A DNA stretch of 64,000 nucleotides from Bradyrhizobium septentrionale (GCF_011516645.4 NZ_CP088285.1:8698501-8762500); one strand, 5' to 3'; positions 48,529 through 58,382 are shown, counted from the first letter of the stretch. Made by a program: numbers and translations. Notes: generated by a model from the sequence alone, not told the origin.

Positions 48529-49734
48529 ATGAAATCCATCGTCACGAGTCTGTCCGCCGCCGGCCTGATCGCAGCAGCGCTGGCGGGTCCGGCGCTCGCG
48601 CAACAGGCGCCGCTCAAGATCGGCGTGCTCACGGATTTCCAGTCGGTCTATTCGGACATCGGCGGCGCCGGGAATGTCGAGGCCACCAAGATGGCGATCG
48701 AGGAGTTCGGCGGCTCGATGTTCGGCAAGCCGATCGAGCTCGTCACCGCCGACGCGCTCAACAAGGCCGACGTCGCCGCCACCATCACCCGCAAATGGTA
48801 CGAGGCCGAGAATGTCGACATGATCATCGACATGCCGACTTCGGCGACCGCGCTCGCCGGCATGGAGATGTCCCGGCAGTTCGAGAAGATCATGATCGTG
48901 ACGGACGCGGCGAGCTCCGACATCACCGGCAAATCCTGCTCGCCCTACACGCTGCACTGGACCTACGACACCTACGCCAACGCCCACACCGTCGGCAGCG
49001 CGATCGTGAAGAATGGCGGCGACAGCTGGTTCTTCATCACCGCCGACTATCTGTTCGGCCATTCGATCGAGCGCGACACCGGCGACGTGGTCCGCGCCGC
49101 CGGCGGCAAGGTGATCGGCAGCGCGCGGCATCCGCTCAACACGCCGGATTTCTCGTCCTTCCTGCTGCAGGCCCAGGCCTCGAAGGCCAAGATCATCGGC
49201 ATGGCCAATGGCGGCGCCGACACCATCAACACCATCAAGCAGGCCTCCGAGTTCGGCATCGTCGCGGGCGGGCAGAACCTCGCTGGTATCGTGATGTTCA
49301 TTTCCGACATCCACAGCCTCGGGCTGAAGCTCGCGCAGGGCCTGATCATCACCGAGGCCTACTACTGGGATCTCAACGACCGCACCCGCGCCTTCGGCAA
49401 GCGCTTCTTCGAGCGCATGAAGCGGATGCCGACCATGAACCAGGCCGCGACCTACAGCGCCACCCTGCACTACCTCAACGCGGTGAAGGCCGCCGGCACC
49501 AAGGAGACCAAGCCGGTGCTGGTCAAGATGCGCGAGACCCCGGTCCGCGACGCCTTCACCGACAACGGCGTGGTGCGCGAGGACGGCCGCATGGTGCACT
49601 CGATGTTCCTGTTCGAGGTCAAGAAGCCTGAGGAATCGAAGGCGCCGTGGGATTACTACAAGGTGCTCGCCGAGGTGCCCGGCGACCAGGCGTTCCGGCC
49701 GTTGAAGGACGGCGGCTGCCCGCTCATCAAGTGA
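48529..49734 (+). CDS. Periplasmic substrate-binding protein of a branched-chain-amino-acid-type ABC transporter
   Basis: 401 residues. Signal peptide MKSIVTSLSAAGLIAAALAG with cleavage after ALA near residue 25, then the Peripla_BP_6 start APLKIGVLTDFQSVYSDIGG. GGGAGG lies 10 nt upstream of ATG 48529. No permease or ATPase gene is nearby, so it is an orphan that must share another transporter. This family binds amino acids, urea, and aromatic or dicarboxylic acids. With the acyl-CoA ligase under the same operator type, an aromatic or fatty acid ligand is a reasonable guess. Confidence 0.88.
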   Translation: MKSIVTSLSAAGLIAAALAGPALAQQAPLKIGVLTDFQSVYSDIGGAGNVEATKMAIEEFGGSMFGKPIELVTADALNKADVAATITRKWYEAENVDMIIDMPTSATALAGMEMSRQFEKIMIVTDAASSDITGKSCSPYTLHWTYDTYANAHTVGSAIVKNGGDSWFFITADYLFGHSIERDTGDVVRAAGGKVIGSARHPLNTPDFSSFLLQAQASKAKIIGMANGGADTINTIKQASEFGIVAGGQNLAGIVMFISDIHSLGLKLAQGLIITEAYYWDLNDRTRAFGKRFFERMKRMPTMNQAATYSATLHYLNAVKAAGTKETKPVLVKMRETPVRDAFTDNGVVREDGRMVHSMFLFEVKKPEESKAPWDYYKVLAEVPGDQAFRPLKDGGCPLIK

Positions 49735-49798
49735 GTGAAGACAATCATAGCCGGGGTCCAGGACCTCGGCCAACACCTTCAAATGATTGGGTAAAAGC

Positions 49799-49874
49799 TG
49801 GCAGGAGTGGCAGGGCTCGAACCTGCGACCCCCGGTTTTGGAGACCGGTGCTCTACCAATTGAGCTACACTCCT
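49799..49874 (-). tRNA. tRNA-Trp (CCA anticodon)
   Basis: 76 nt with acceptor stem AGGAGTG / CACTCCT, D-loop AGCTCAATTGGTAGAGC, anticodon stem-loop CCGGT-CTCCAAA-ACCGG (anticodon CCA) and T-loop GGTTCGAGCCC; the 3' CCA is encoded. In many alphaproteobacteria this gene lies directly before secE; here it is on the same strand but 7.5 kb away. The remaining bases of 49735-50043 show no other feature. Confidence 0.96.
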
Positions 49875-50043
49875 GCAGGGAACCCGCGTCGCCGCCGGTT
49901 CGCGCCGTTTCAAGCACAGGGCATGGCCGGTTTGCAAGGGCGAAGCGGTGAAGCTTCTGTTCATTGCAAAACTTCTGCGCCAGACTTCGGCGATCACCCC
50001 GCGTCGGCGCTCCGCCGCAAGAATCAAGAACCAGGGAGAGACC

Positions 50044-51267
50044 ATGAACGTCCAGACCGCCACCAAGCACGCCGCCAGCCAAACCACCCCGTCCCTCCCC
50101 CTCGCCAAGCCCGAATCGATTGGGCTGTCGAGCACGCGGCTGCAGGCGCTGTCCGACACCTTCAAGCGCGAGGTCGACAAGGGAACCGCACCCGGCTTCA
50201 CGGTGCTGGTGGCGCGGCGCGGCCAGATCGGCTGGTTCGACGCGATCGGCCGGCAGAGCCCGGCGGCCTCGGCGCCGATGACGCATGACACGATCTTCCG
50301 CATCTTCTCGATGACCAAGCCGATCGTCTCCATCGGCATCATGATGCTGCTGGAGGACGGCCACTTCCTGCTCAACGACCCCGTCGCGAAATTCATCCCC
50401 GAATTCGCCGAGACCAAGGTCGGCGTCGAGCACAACGGCAAGCTCGAGCTGGTACCCGCGCAGCGACAGATGACGATCCAGGACCTGCTGCGCCACACCT
50501 CGGGCTTGACGTACGACCACACCGGCAACGGGCCGGTGCAGCAGCTCTACCAGCAGTCGCGGCTGCGCAGCCGCAAGATCACCAATGCCGAGCACGCCAC
50601 CATGCTCGCCGGCATGCCGCTGGTCTGCCAGCCCGGCGCCGAGTGGAACTACAGCCGCTCCACCGACATCCTCGGCCGCATCATCGAGGTCGTCAGCGGC
50701 AAGACGCTCGGCGCGTTCCTCACCGAACGCATCCTCAGCCCCCTGCAGATGACCGAGACCGCCTTCCACACCCCGGAAGCCAATGCCGGCCGGCTCGCCG
50801 AGGCGTTTGCCAACGATCCCTGGACCAATGAGAAGGTGCAGCTGTTCAACATGCTGGAGAAGCCGGCGATGGAATCCGGCGGCGGCGGACTGGTGTCGAC
50901 CACGATGGACTATGCCCGCTTCGCGCAGATGCTGCTCAATGGCGGCTCGCTCGACGGCACCAGAATCATCGGCCGCAAGACGCTCGAATTCATGGCGTCC
51001 GATCACCTCGGCGCCGGCGTCAAGATCCAGGGCACGCTGGTATCGCCCGGCCACAGTTTTGGCCTCGGCTTTGCCGTGCGGATGCAGCAGGGCATCGCGC
51101 CGTTCTCCGGCTCGGTCGGCCAGTTCTTCTGGAGCGGCATGGCCGGCACCTTCTTCTGGATCGATCCGCGCGAAGACCTGATCGCGGTCTTCATGATGCA
51201 GGGCCCGGGCCAGCGCGAATACACCCGCTCGCTGGTGCGCAACGGCGTGTATGCGGCGGTGGAGTGA
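50044..51267 (+). CDS. Serine hydrolase of the beta-lactamase class C/esterase family
   Basis: 407 residues. The nucleophile motif SMTK (Ser89, Lys92), the YSR triad element (about 204) and a C-terminal SPGHSFGLGF segment in place of KTG identify a class C beta-lactamase-fold serine hydrolase, in practice often an esterase, transesterase or D-aminopeptidase. No signal peptide is evident, so it is probably cytoplasmic and not a resistance enzyme. GGGAGAG precedes the ATG. It is a lone gene, flanked by tRNA-Trp and a dispersed repeat. Confidence 0.88.
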   Translation: MNVQTATKHAASQTTPSLPLAKPESIGLSSTRLQALSDTFKREVDKGTAPGFTVLVARRGQIGWFDAIGRQSPAASAPMTHDTIFRIFSMTKPIVSIGIMMLLEDGHFLLNDPVAKFIPEFAETKVGVEHNGKLELVPAQRQMTIQDLLRHTSGLTYDHTGNGPVQQLYQQSRLRSRKITNAEHATMLAGMPLVCQPGAEWNYSRSTDILGRIIEVVSGKTLGAFLTERILSPLQMTETAFHTPEANAGRLAEAFANDPWTNEKVQLFNMLEKPAMESGGGGLVSTTMDYARFAQMLLNGGSLDGTRIIGRKTLEFMASDHLGAGVKIQGTLVSPGHSFGLGFAVRMQQGIAPFSGSVGQFFWSGMAGTFFWIDPREDLIAVFMMQGPGQREYTRSLVRNGVYAAVE

Positions 51268-51297
51268 GGCCGGCACTCCCCGCTCCGCATCCAACAC

Positions 51298-51398
51298 TGT
51301 CATGCCCCGCGCAGGCGGGGCATCCAGTACGCCGCGGCAGTCGTGAAGGATCGCGCTGCCGGCGTTTACTGGATCACCCGCTTTTGCGGGTGATGACG
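51298..51398. repeat. Dispersed palindromic repeat, CATCC-AGTA family
   Basis: TGTCATGCCCCGCGCAGGCG at the left end and GGGTGATGACG at the right end, with the inner marks ATCCAGTACGCCGCGGC and TACTGGATCACCCGC. The copy at 54023-54126 has the same layout and inner marks, so both belong to one repeat family. Confidence 0.78.
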
Positions 51399-51437
51399 AG
51401 TTGAGTGTGTGGCGCGCTGTGCGCACCAAAGCGCGCG

Positions 51438-52205
51438 TCAGCTGATCGTCGCGCCGCCGTCGATCACCACGGTCTGGCCGGTCATGAAGTCGCCGGCCCG
51501 CGAGCCCATGAACACCGCGGCGCCCGCGATCTCGTCCGGCACGCCGATCCGCAGCAGCGGCGAGCGCGCGGTCGAAGCCTTCAGATTGTCCGGATTGTCC
51601 CACAGCGCCTTGGCGAAGTCGGTCTTGATCAGGCCCGGCGCGATGCAGTTCACGCGGATATTGTGCTTGCCGTATTCGCAGGCAAGGTTGCGCGCGAGCT
51701 GCATGTCGGCGGCCTTGGAGATCGCGTAGGCGCCGAGAATGGTCGAGCCCTTCAACCCGCCGATCGAGGACACGATGATGATGGAGCCGTCCTTGCGCTC
51801 GATCATCTGCGGCACCACCATCGAGATCAGCCAGTTGTTGGCGACGATGTTGTTGTCGAGGATCTTGCGGAACTGATCGTCGGAGATGCCGGCGAGCGGA
51901 CCGTAGTAGGGATTCGATGCCGCGTTGCAGACCAGCACATCGATCTTGCCGAAGGCCTGGTTGCTCTCGTCGACCAGGTTCTGCAGATTTTCCTTCGACG
52001 AGATGTTGGCCGCGACCGCAACCGCGGTGCCCTTGCCGTAAGCGTCATTGATCTCCTTCGCCACCTGTTCGCAGACATCGGCCTTACGCGAGGAGATCAC
52101 GACCTTGGCGCCATGCTCGGCCATGCGCTCGGCGATCGCGCGCCCGATGCCGCGCGTCGAGCCGGTGATGACGGCGACTTTTCCCTTCATGTCGAACAAG
52201 GTCAT
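51438..52205 (-). CDS. SDR-family oxidoreductase
   Basis: 255 residues. GSTRGIG cofactor motif at 15-21; the NNAG motif is replaced by CNAA (93-96), a known variant. The active site is Ser147, Tyr160, Lys164 and the end is FMTGQTVVIDGGA. A classical NAD(P)-dependent dehydrogenase, similar in look to the group near DHRS4 and FabG-like enzymes; substrate unknown. Possibly co-transcribed with the histidine phosphatase gene 81 nt upstream. Confidence 0.9.
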   Translation of the reverse strand: MTLFDMKGKVAVITGSTRGIGRAIAERMAEHGAKVVISSRKADVCEQVAKEINDAYGKGTAVAVAANISSKENLQNLVDESNQAFGKIDVLVCNAASNPYYGPLAGISDDQFRKILDNNIVANNWLISMVVPQMIERKDGSIIIVSSIGGLKGSTILGAYAISKAADMQLARNLACEYGKHNIRVNCIAPGLIKTDFAKALWDNPDNLKASTARSPLLRIGVPDEIAGAAVFMGSRAGDFMTGQTVVIDGGATIS

Positions 52206-52286
52206 GTTTCTCTCCCACGATGTTGAAGTCTGAGTGTTTGAATTGCGTTGAGCTTAGGCAGCGTTGTCGTGTTGCGATAGCAGCAA

Positions 52287-52994
52287 TCACGCAAGCTTGC
52301 TCGCCGGCCTGACTTCCGGTCCGGACGGCTGATGCATCGCGGCGTGGCGCGGATCAGCGATCCAGGGCTGCTGGTTCACCATCGGCAACCGCCAGGTCGA
52401 CAGGCCGGTGCCTGCGATGTGATCGAGCCGCGTCACCGAGACATTGTCGATGTCGAAGGACAGGCCCCTGTCCGGCTGGCCGCCGAGCGCGAGACCGACC
52501 GCGGCCCGGATCACGCCGCCATGGCCGACCGCGATGATGTTCTTACCCGGCGCCGCAGCCGTGATCCGCACGATCGTGCGGCAGACCCGCGTGTAGAGAT
52601 CCATGAAGCTCTCGCCGCCGGGTGCGGGCTCGTTGACGTCGGCAAACCAACTTCTGCCGGGGGGCTGGCTCGCGAGCAGCGCGGCGCGGTTCATGCCCTG
52701 CCACCGGCCGAGATGCTGCTCGGCAAAGTCGCGTTCCTGCGTCATGCTTTCAGGCTTCGGAAAACCTGCGGCCCAGATCGCTTCCGCGGTCTTGTGCGTG
52801 CGCTTCAGATTGCTCGAATACCACACTGCATCGCGCGGCAGCATCTTGGCGACCGCCTCGAACACTTCGGTGTCGCCGGTGTCGCAGTCGATGTCCTCCT
52901 GCCCGTAGATGTTGCCGCCGTCGCTGCGCACCGGCGCGTGGCGAACCCACCACCACCGCGTCACCGTCACGTTAGGCTTGTCTGGATTGGACAT
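52287..52994 (-). CDS. Histidine phosphatase family protein
   Basis: 235 residues. The phosphoacceptor motif is RHAP with Arg18 and His19; the second catalytic histidine is in AVGHGGVIRA (near 153). Between them, SSNLKRTHKTAEAI and a Glu (about 89) complete the phosphoglycerate-mutase-like active site. It hydrolyses phosphate monoesters of unknown identity (CobC-like phosphatases share this layout). It is divergent from the SDR at 53129. Confidence 0.87.
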   Translation of the reverse strand: MSNPDKPNVTVTRWWWVRHAPVRSDGGNIYGQEDIDCDTGDTEVFEAVAKMLPRDAVWYSSNLKRTHKTAEAIWAAGFPKPESMTQERDFAEQHLGRWQGMNRAALLASQPPGRSWFADVNEPAPGGESFMDLYTRVCRTIVRITAAAPGKNIIAVGHGGVIRAAVGLALGGQPDRGLSFDIDNVSVTRLDHIAGTGLSTWRLPMVNQQPWIADPRHAAMHQPSGPEVRPASKLA

Positions 52995-53128
52995 CGGATG
53001 AGCCCTTCAATAGTGTCCCCCGTCGCTGTACGCCGCACATCGTCTCAAGTGCTTCGGACGTTTGAAATTTTGTTTGAATTCCGTCGCGCGGCAGACGCGC
53101 CACGGACCATGTGAACAGGGAGAAACTC

Positions 53129-53914
53129 ATGGGCCGACTCGAAGGCAAATCCGTCATCATCACCGGCGCTGGAAGCGGTATCGGCCGTGCGGCCTCGTTG
53201 CTGTTCACCAAAGAAGGCGCCAAGCTGATTGCGGTCGATCGCACCGATGGCGTCAACGAGACCGCCAAGCTGGTGCGCGACGCCGGCGGCACCGTCGAAG
53301 CCGTCACCGCCGATGCCGGCTCGGAGAGCGACGTGAAGGCCTTCATCGACAAGGCCGTCGCGAAATACGGCAAGCTCGATGCGATCTGGGCCAATGCCGG
53401 CGTCAGCGGCGGGCTGGTGCCGCTCGCCGACCAGACCGTCGAGCACTGGCAGGAAGTGCTGCGCGTCAATCTGATCGGCCCGTTCCTCGCGATCAAGCAT
53501 TCGATTCCATACATGACCAAGCAGGGTTCCGGCTCGATCGTCTGCACCGCCTCCGTCGCGGGCCTGAAGTCCGGCGCGAGCGGACATCCCTACGGCGCGA
53601 GCAAGGCCGGCGTCATCAGCCTGGTGCAGACCACCGCCTACTCGCTCTCCGGCACCGGCGTGCGCATCAATGCGGTGTGCCCGGGCCTGATCGAAACCGG
53701 CATGACGAAACCGGTGTTCGATCGCGCCAAGGAACGCGGCACCCAGGACAAGATCGGCCAGCTCAATCCGCTGAAGCGCCCCGGCCAGCCGCACGAGCTC
53801 GCCGCGATGGGATTGTTTTTGGCGAGCGATGAGGCGTCCTACGTCAACGGCCAGGCCATCCCGGTCGACGGCGGCCTCACCGCGTCGATGCCGTATACGG
53901 GCAAGCCGATTTAG
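53129..53914 (+). CDS. SDR-family oxidoreductase
   Basis: 261 residues from MGRLEGKSVIITGAGSGIGR. Cofactor motif GAGSGIG at 13-19, ANAG at 88-91, catalytic Ser142, Tyr155, Lys159. AGGGAGA is 7 nt before ATG 53129; an in-frame GTG at 53111 has no such support. The Asp after the second strand (AVDRTD) favours NAD over NADP. Substrate not predictable. It is a single gene on the plus strand, followed by 1.2 kb of repeats. Confidence 0.9.
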   Translation: MGRLEGKSVIITGAGSGIGRAASLLFTKEGAKLIAVDRTDGVNETAKLVRDAGGTVEAVTADAGSESDVKAFIDKAVAKYGKLDAIWANAGVSGGLVPLADQTVEHWQEVLRVNLIGPFLAIKHSIPYMTKQGSGSIVCTASVAGLKSGASGHPYGASKAGVISLVQTTAYSLSGTGVRINAVCPGLIETGMTKPVFDRAKERGTQDKIGQLNPLKRPGQPHELAAMGLFLASDEASYVNGQAIPVDGGLTASMPYTGKPI

Positions 53915-54022
53915 CAAGGGTAATCTCCGTTCGCGGCGCAAGTGAATTCCCGCGATGGTTCCACACTCACAACTGTCGTCCCTTGCGAAGGCCGGGACGA
54001 CACCTTGGAGGGTCTCGCGCGG

Positions 54023-54126
54023 TGTCATCACCCGCGCATGCGGGTGATCCAGTATTCCAGAGACGCCAGTGCTTGAGCCGAGAGGCCGCGGCGTACTGGA
54101 TCGCCCGGTCGAGCCGGGCGATGACA
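54023..54126. repeat. Dispersed palindromic repeat, CATCC-AGTA family
   Basis: Begins TGTCATCACCCGCGCATGCG, has ATCCAGTATTCC and TACTGGATCGCCC in the middle, and ends GGGCGATGACA. Same layout as 51298-51398. Confidence 0.78.
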
Positions 54127-54183
54127 GCTGTGAATGAGAATGCAGCTTCGCGTTCGTCGCACGACTTTCTCCGCACACTCCAG

Positions 54184-54324
54184 CGTCGTCCCGGCCTAGT
54201 GCGCAATTGCGCACGGGGGCCGGGACCCATACGCCGCGGCGGATGTTGTGTAGGGACTCGTCATTCCAGGGTCACGCAACAATTCGCATTTGTGGTTATG
54301 GGTCCCGGCCTTCGCCGGGACGAC
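54184..54324. repeat. Dispersed palindromic repeat, GTCGTCC family
   Basis: Left arm CGTCGTCCCGGCC, right arm GGCCTTCGCCGGGACGAC. A perfect 16-nt palindrome GTGCGCAATTGCGCAC (54199-54214) is nested in the left arm. Same family as 1151-1272. Confidence 0.78.
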
Positions 54325-54422
54325 ACCGAAGGTGTGGCGCGGCCTCTGAGTCAAACATCCGCATTCTCGCGACGTGAATCGTCCGAGCTTTGCTGTTCGT
54401 TTCGCCCTCTCTTGAACAGAGG

Positions 54423-54616
54423 GCGCAGGGAAAGCCGGGTGCCGATCGCACCCATGGGCCCCGAGCAAAGGGTAGAAAGCTCGGGGGTAGGACCACAGGT
54501 GTAACCGGAAACACTCCGGCTTTCCCTGCGCGATGGGTTACGGCTTATACGTGCTCTCCCCGGCGAGACTGGGCTTGCTTGTCACCGTCTTCGCAAGACG
54601 CATTCGCGTCTTGCGA
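54423..54616. repeat. Structured repeat element with two long perfect stems
   Basis: GCGCAGGGAAAGCCGG (54423-54438) and CCGGCTTTCCCTGCGC (54516-54531) are perfectly complementary over 16 nt around a 77-nt loop, which itself contains CCCGAGC / GCTCGGG. A second perfect 11-bp stem TCGCAAGACGC / GCGTCTTGCGA with loop ATTC is at 54591-54616. I recall closely similar sequences in many places in Bradyrhizobium genomes. It may be transcribed, but no promoter was found. Confidence 0.6.
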
Positions 54617-54885
54617 CGAGACACCTACCACTAGGGCGTCAGGCCTGCACGATTTCGCCGTCCGCCTTGCATGCTTTCGTCTCTCGCACGCTCGGCGTCC
54701 ACCGCATCTCACACCGCGTTCGTGACGATCGCGATCCGCCCCTCGATCGGGTGAGACAGGCAAACCATACATTGAGTTGCCATTACGATAAACCGAAATA
54801 TTTTTGCCATACAGGATTGACAGGTTTTGCTGAGTTGCCCGTCGTGTCGAATGGGCAACACCGGTCGGCGCAACCGTGCGCCGCA

Positions 54886-54945
54886 GGATGGGTAGAGCCA
54901 CCGGGTCCGCGTAAAGCGCGGCCCGATGGCTCTACCATCCTACGC
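54886..54945. repeat. GGATGGGTAGAGCCA hairpin repeat
   Basis: GGATGGGTAGAGCCA with CCGGG pairs with CCCGA TGGCTCTACCATCC across a 22-nt loop. A typical dispersed palindrome in Bradyrhizobium intergenic DNA. Confidence 0.6.
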
Positions 54946-55116
54946 GCTGGATCATCGTCATCTCCTCGTCGTTCAGAAACATGGGGCGACAGGCGTGGAC
55001 TGCAATACCGTCACGCGACGGCGCGAATATTGCTTTGCTTCGGCAGGCAAACCAGCTGTTATGCTGGACCAGCCAGATCACCGGCTCCCCCTCAATTCCT
55101 GCTAAGCGAACAGGCA

Positions 55117-55129
<13 letters not shown>
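54932..55129 (-). pseudogene. Possible remnant of a small gene
   Basis: An open frame of 65 codons ends in PMFLNDEEMTMIQRVGW. This tail reads like coding sequence and stops exactly where the repeat hairpin begins. The frame overlaps the argE start by 13 nt and has no ribosome site, so if it was ever a gene it is now truncated. No family is recognised. Confidence 0.2.
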
Positions 55130-56286
<1,157 letters not shown>

Positions 56287-56297
56287 TGCTGCAGTCG

Positions 56298-56400
56298 CAG
56301 CCCGCATGAGCGACTTGTCCGCCATAGCTCGAAGAGCGACGGCGGAAGCGATATGCGGGAGCGGTTTCCCCGGGTATAGCTATCGCTCACCCGGGCTACG
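56298..56400. repeat. Dispersed repeat, CCCGCATGAGCG family
   Basis: CAGCCCGCATGAGCG at the left and CGATATGCGGG in the middle, with a nested CTTGTCCGCC / GGCGGAAGCG pair and CCCGGGTATAGC / CTCACCCGGGCTACG at the right. Built of several inverted repeats of the kind seen throughout Bradyrhizobium intergenic DNA. It lies between argE and lepB. Confidence 0.65.
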
Positions 56401-56459
56401 CAGTTGATCGGGCACTGCAGGGGCGTGCAGACCGGCCGGTAAAACAGGAGCCCGGGACA

Positions 56460-57218
56460 ATGTCGACCGAGAACAAACGTCAGCAGGGCGGATTAGCGGA
56501 AACTGTCCGCGTGGTCATGCATGCGCTGATCATCGCGCTGGTCATCCGTACCTTCCTGTTCCAGTCCTTCAACATTCCGTCAGCGTCGATGGAATCGACG
56601 TTGCTGGTTGGCGACTATCTTTTCCTCTCGAAATACAGCTACGGATATACGCACTACTCGCTGCCCTTCTCGCCGCCGCTGTTCTCCGGCCGCATCTTCG
56701 GCTCGGAGCCCAAGCCCGGCGACGTCGTGGTGTTCCGGCTGCCGAGCGACGATTCGATCGATTTCATCAAGCGGGTGATCGGGCTGCCGGGCGATCGGAT
56801 TCAGATGATCGACGGGCTGCTGTACATCAACGGCACCGCGGTCAAGCGCGAGCGCGCCGATGATTTTGTCGATCGCGACGAAGGGCCGCGCCCGGTCCGC
56901 GTCAAGCGCTGGCGCGAGACGCTGCCGAATGGGGTCAGCTACTTCACGCTCGATCGGATCGAACGTTCCGAATACGACAACACGCAGGTCTATGTCGTGC
57001 CGCCCGGGCATTTTTTCGCGATGGGCGACAACCGCGACAACTCGGCCGACAGCCGCGTTCCCCCTGCGCGCGGCGGGGTCGGCTACGTGCCGTTCGAGAA
57101 CCTCATCGGACAAGCCAAGATGATCTTCTTCTCGATCGGCGACGAGGCACCTGCATGGCAGGTGTGGCGCTGGCCCGCTTCGCTGCGCTGGAACCGGCTG
57201 TTCATGATCATTCGGTGA
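56460..57218 (+). CDS. lepB: Signal peptidase I
   Basis: 252 residues. One N-terminal membrane helix (about 13-34), the nucleophile Ser43 in PSASMEST, the general base Lys104 in DFIKRVIGLPGD, and the C-terminal GDNRDNSADSR box. It cleaves signal peptides of Sec and Tat substrates on the outer face of the inner membrane. The canonical alphaproteobacterial lepB is beside rnc and era; this one is alone between repeats, so it is likely an additional paralog, as Bradyrhizobium is known to have more than one. Confidence 0.93.
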   Translation: MSTENKRQQGGLAETVRVVMHALIIALVIRTFLFQSFNIPSASMESTLLVGDYLFLSKYSYGYTHYSLPFSPPLFSGRIFGSEPKPGDVVVFRLPSDDSIDFIKRVIGLPGDRIQMIDGLLYINGTAVKRERADDFVDRDEGPRPVRVKRWRETLPNGVSYFTLDRIERSEYDNTQVYVVPPGHFFAMGDNRDNSADSRVPPARGGVGYVPFENLIGQAKMIFFSIGDEAPAWQVWRWPASLRWNRLFMIIR

Positions 57219-57230
57219 TGCTTGGTGCGC

Positions 57231-57309
57231 AGGGCGGGTTAGCGAAGCGTAACCCGCCGCGGTCGCGTCGCAGAAGATGGCGGATTACGCTTCGCTAATC
57301 CGCCCTACA
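57231..57309. repeat. Dispersed repeat, GGCGGGTTAGCGAAGCG family
   Basis: GGCGGGTTAGCGAAGCGTAA followed by CCCGCC, and later GGCGGATTACGCTTCGCTAA followed by TCCGCC. The two modules are inverted copies of each other and each is palindromic. It separates lepB from the convergent EamA gene. Confidence 0.75.
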
Positions 57310-57312
57310 AAT

Positions 57313-58227
57313 TCACAACCCATCCGGCGGCAGGCCCGGTCCGGTCGCGGCCGGACGGAGCTTGTCGCGCTTGCGCTCGCGGTAGAAGGCATAGAGCCCG
57401 GAGGCGACGATGATCGCGGCGCCGGCGAGCATCTGCAGGTCGGGCTTGTGGCCGAAGGCGAGATAGCCAAGCAGCATCGCCCACAGCAGCGCGGAGTAGC
57501 GGAACGGCGCCACCGCCGAGATGTCACCCGTGCGCAGCGACACGATGATGCATTGATAGCCCATCAGGATCAGCACCGCGGCGAACACCAATAGGCCGAG
57601 CGCATGGCTGGACGGCGGCCGCCAGCCGCCGAGCGGCACCAGCACGACGGCGCCCGCCGTCGTCACCGTCACGGTCGTGAGCAGCGTGATGAACACCGTC
57701 GGCAGCTGCTTCGGGATGCGCCGCGTGGCAAGATCGCGCACTGCGCAGAAGCCGACCGACGCCAGTGCCAAAAGCGAGGCCTGGCTAAAGCCTTCCGCGC
57801 CGGGCCGGACGATCACCATCACGCCGATGAAGCCGGCGGCGATCGCAAGCCAGCGCCGCCAGCCGACCGGCTCGCCGAACACCAGCGCCGCGCCAAGCGT
57901 GATGACCAGCGGCAGCGCCTGGAAGATCGCCGAGGCGTTGGCGAGCGGGATCTGCGCGATCGCCGAGAGATAGGTCAGCGTGCCGCCGATCTCGCCCATG
58001 ACGCGCAATCCGACCGGCCAGATCAACAGCGCGGCAAAACTGCGCAGCGCGTCGCGGTACCAGGCGAGCGCTGCGACCAGCACCATCGCGACGAGGCCGC
58101 GGACCAGCAGGATCTCCCCGATGTTGAGCTCGGCCGCCACCGCCTTGGTGATGGTGTCATTGGCCGTGAAGCTGGCCATGGCGGCCGCCATGAACAGGCT
58201 GCCGCGAAGATTCGGGGAAAGGGGCAA
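57313..58227 (-). CDS. EamA/DMT-superfamily transporter
   Basis: 304 residues with ten predicted membrane helices in two EamA repeats (about 8-140 and 150-290). Such proteins export amino acids, purines or other metabolites. The only start that keeps the first helix and its usual NLRGSLFM preface is a TTG at 58227; an ATG 12 codons later would trim the N-terminus. An in-frame stop is just upstream. Substrate unknown. Confidence 0.87.
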   Translation of the reverse strand: MPLSPNLRGSLFMAAAMASFTANDTITKAVAAELNIGEILLVRGLVAMVLVAALAWYRDALRSFAALLIWPVGLRVMGEIGGTLTYLSAIAQIPLANASAIFQALPLVITLGAALVFGEPVGWRRWLAIAAGFIGVMVIVRPGAEGFSQASLLALASVGFCAVRDLATRRIPKQLPTVFITLLTTVTVTTAGAVVLVPLGGWRPPSSHALGLLVFAAVLILMGYQCIIVSLRTGDISAVAPFRYSALLWAMLLGYLAFGHKPDLQMLAGAAIIVASGLYAFYRERKRDKLRPAATGPGLPPDGL

Positions 58228-58382
58228 GATGAAAGCGTCCGATCAGGACAAAGGCGGGAGCGTTGATCGGACTGACTTGCCAAAGCGGCGCGGCGAACTC
58301 AAGTCACAGATGGCTACAATGCGGAAACATGCCGCACCTCGTAGAAGCGGCGCAAGCCCTTGGGGATCGCGCCGCGTTCGTA

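Larger units (their letters stand above)
53915..55116. other. 1.2-kb gene-poor region filled with dispersed repeats
   Basis: No convincing gene. In order it holds a half copy of the GTCGTCC repeat (about 53973-54002), a CATCC-AGTA repeat (54023-54126), a full GTCGTCC repeat (54184-54324), a structured element (54423-54616), a GTTGCCC hairpin (54834-54860) and a GGATGGGTAGAGCCA hairpin (54886-54945). The last 150 nt contain a possible gene remnant on the minus strand. Confidence 0.8.

Noticed and set aside
50044..51267. Beta-lactam resistance gene
   Set aside because: The SxxK and Tyr motifs are present, but there is no signal peptide and the KTG motif is replaced, fitting an esterase-type member.
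47563..51603. A minus-strand open frame of 1346 codons running from the GntR gene through the region opposite the binding protein and serine hydrolase
   Set aside because: Only the last 254 codons match a protein family. The rest is the antisense of two solid plus-strand genes and also crosses tRNA-Trp.
53915..55116. CRISPR array in the repeat-rich gap
   Set aside because: The repeats are palindromic families of different kinds, not equal direct repeats with unique spacers.
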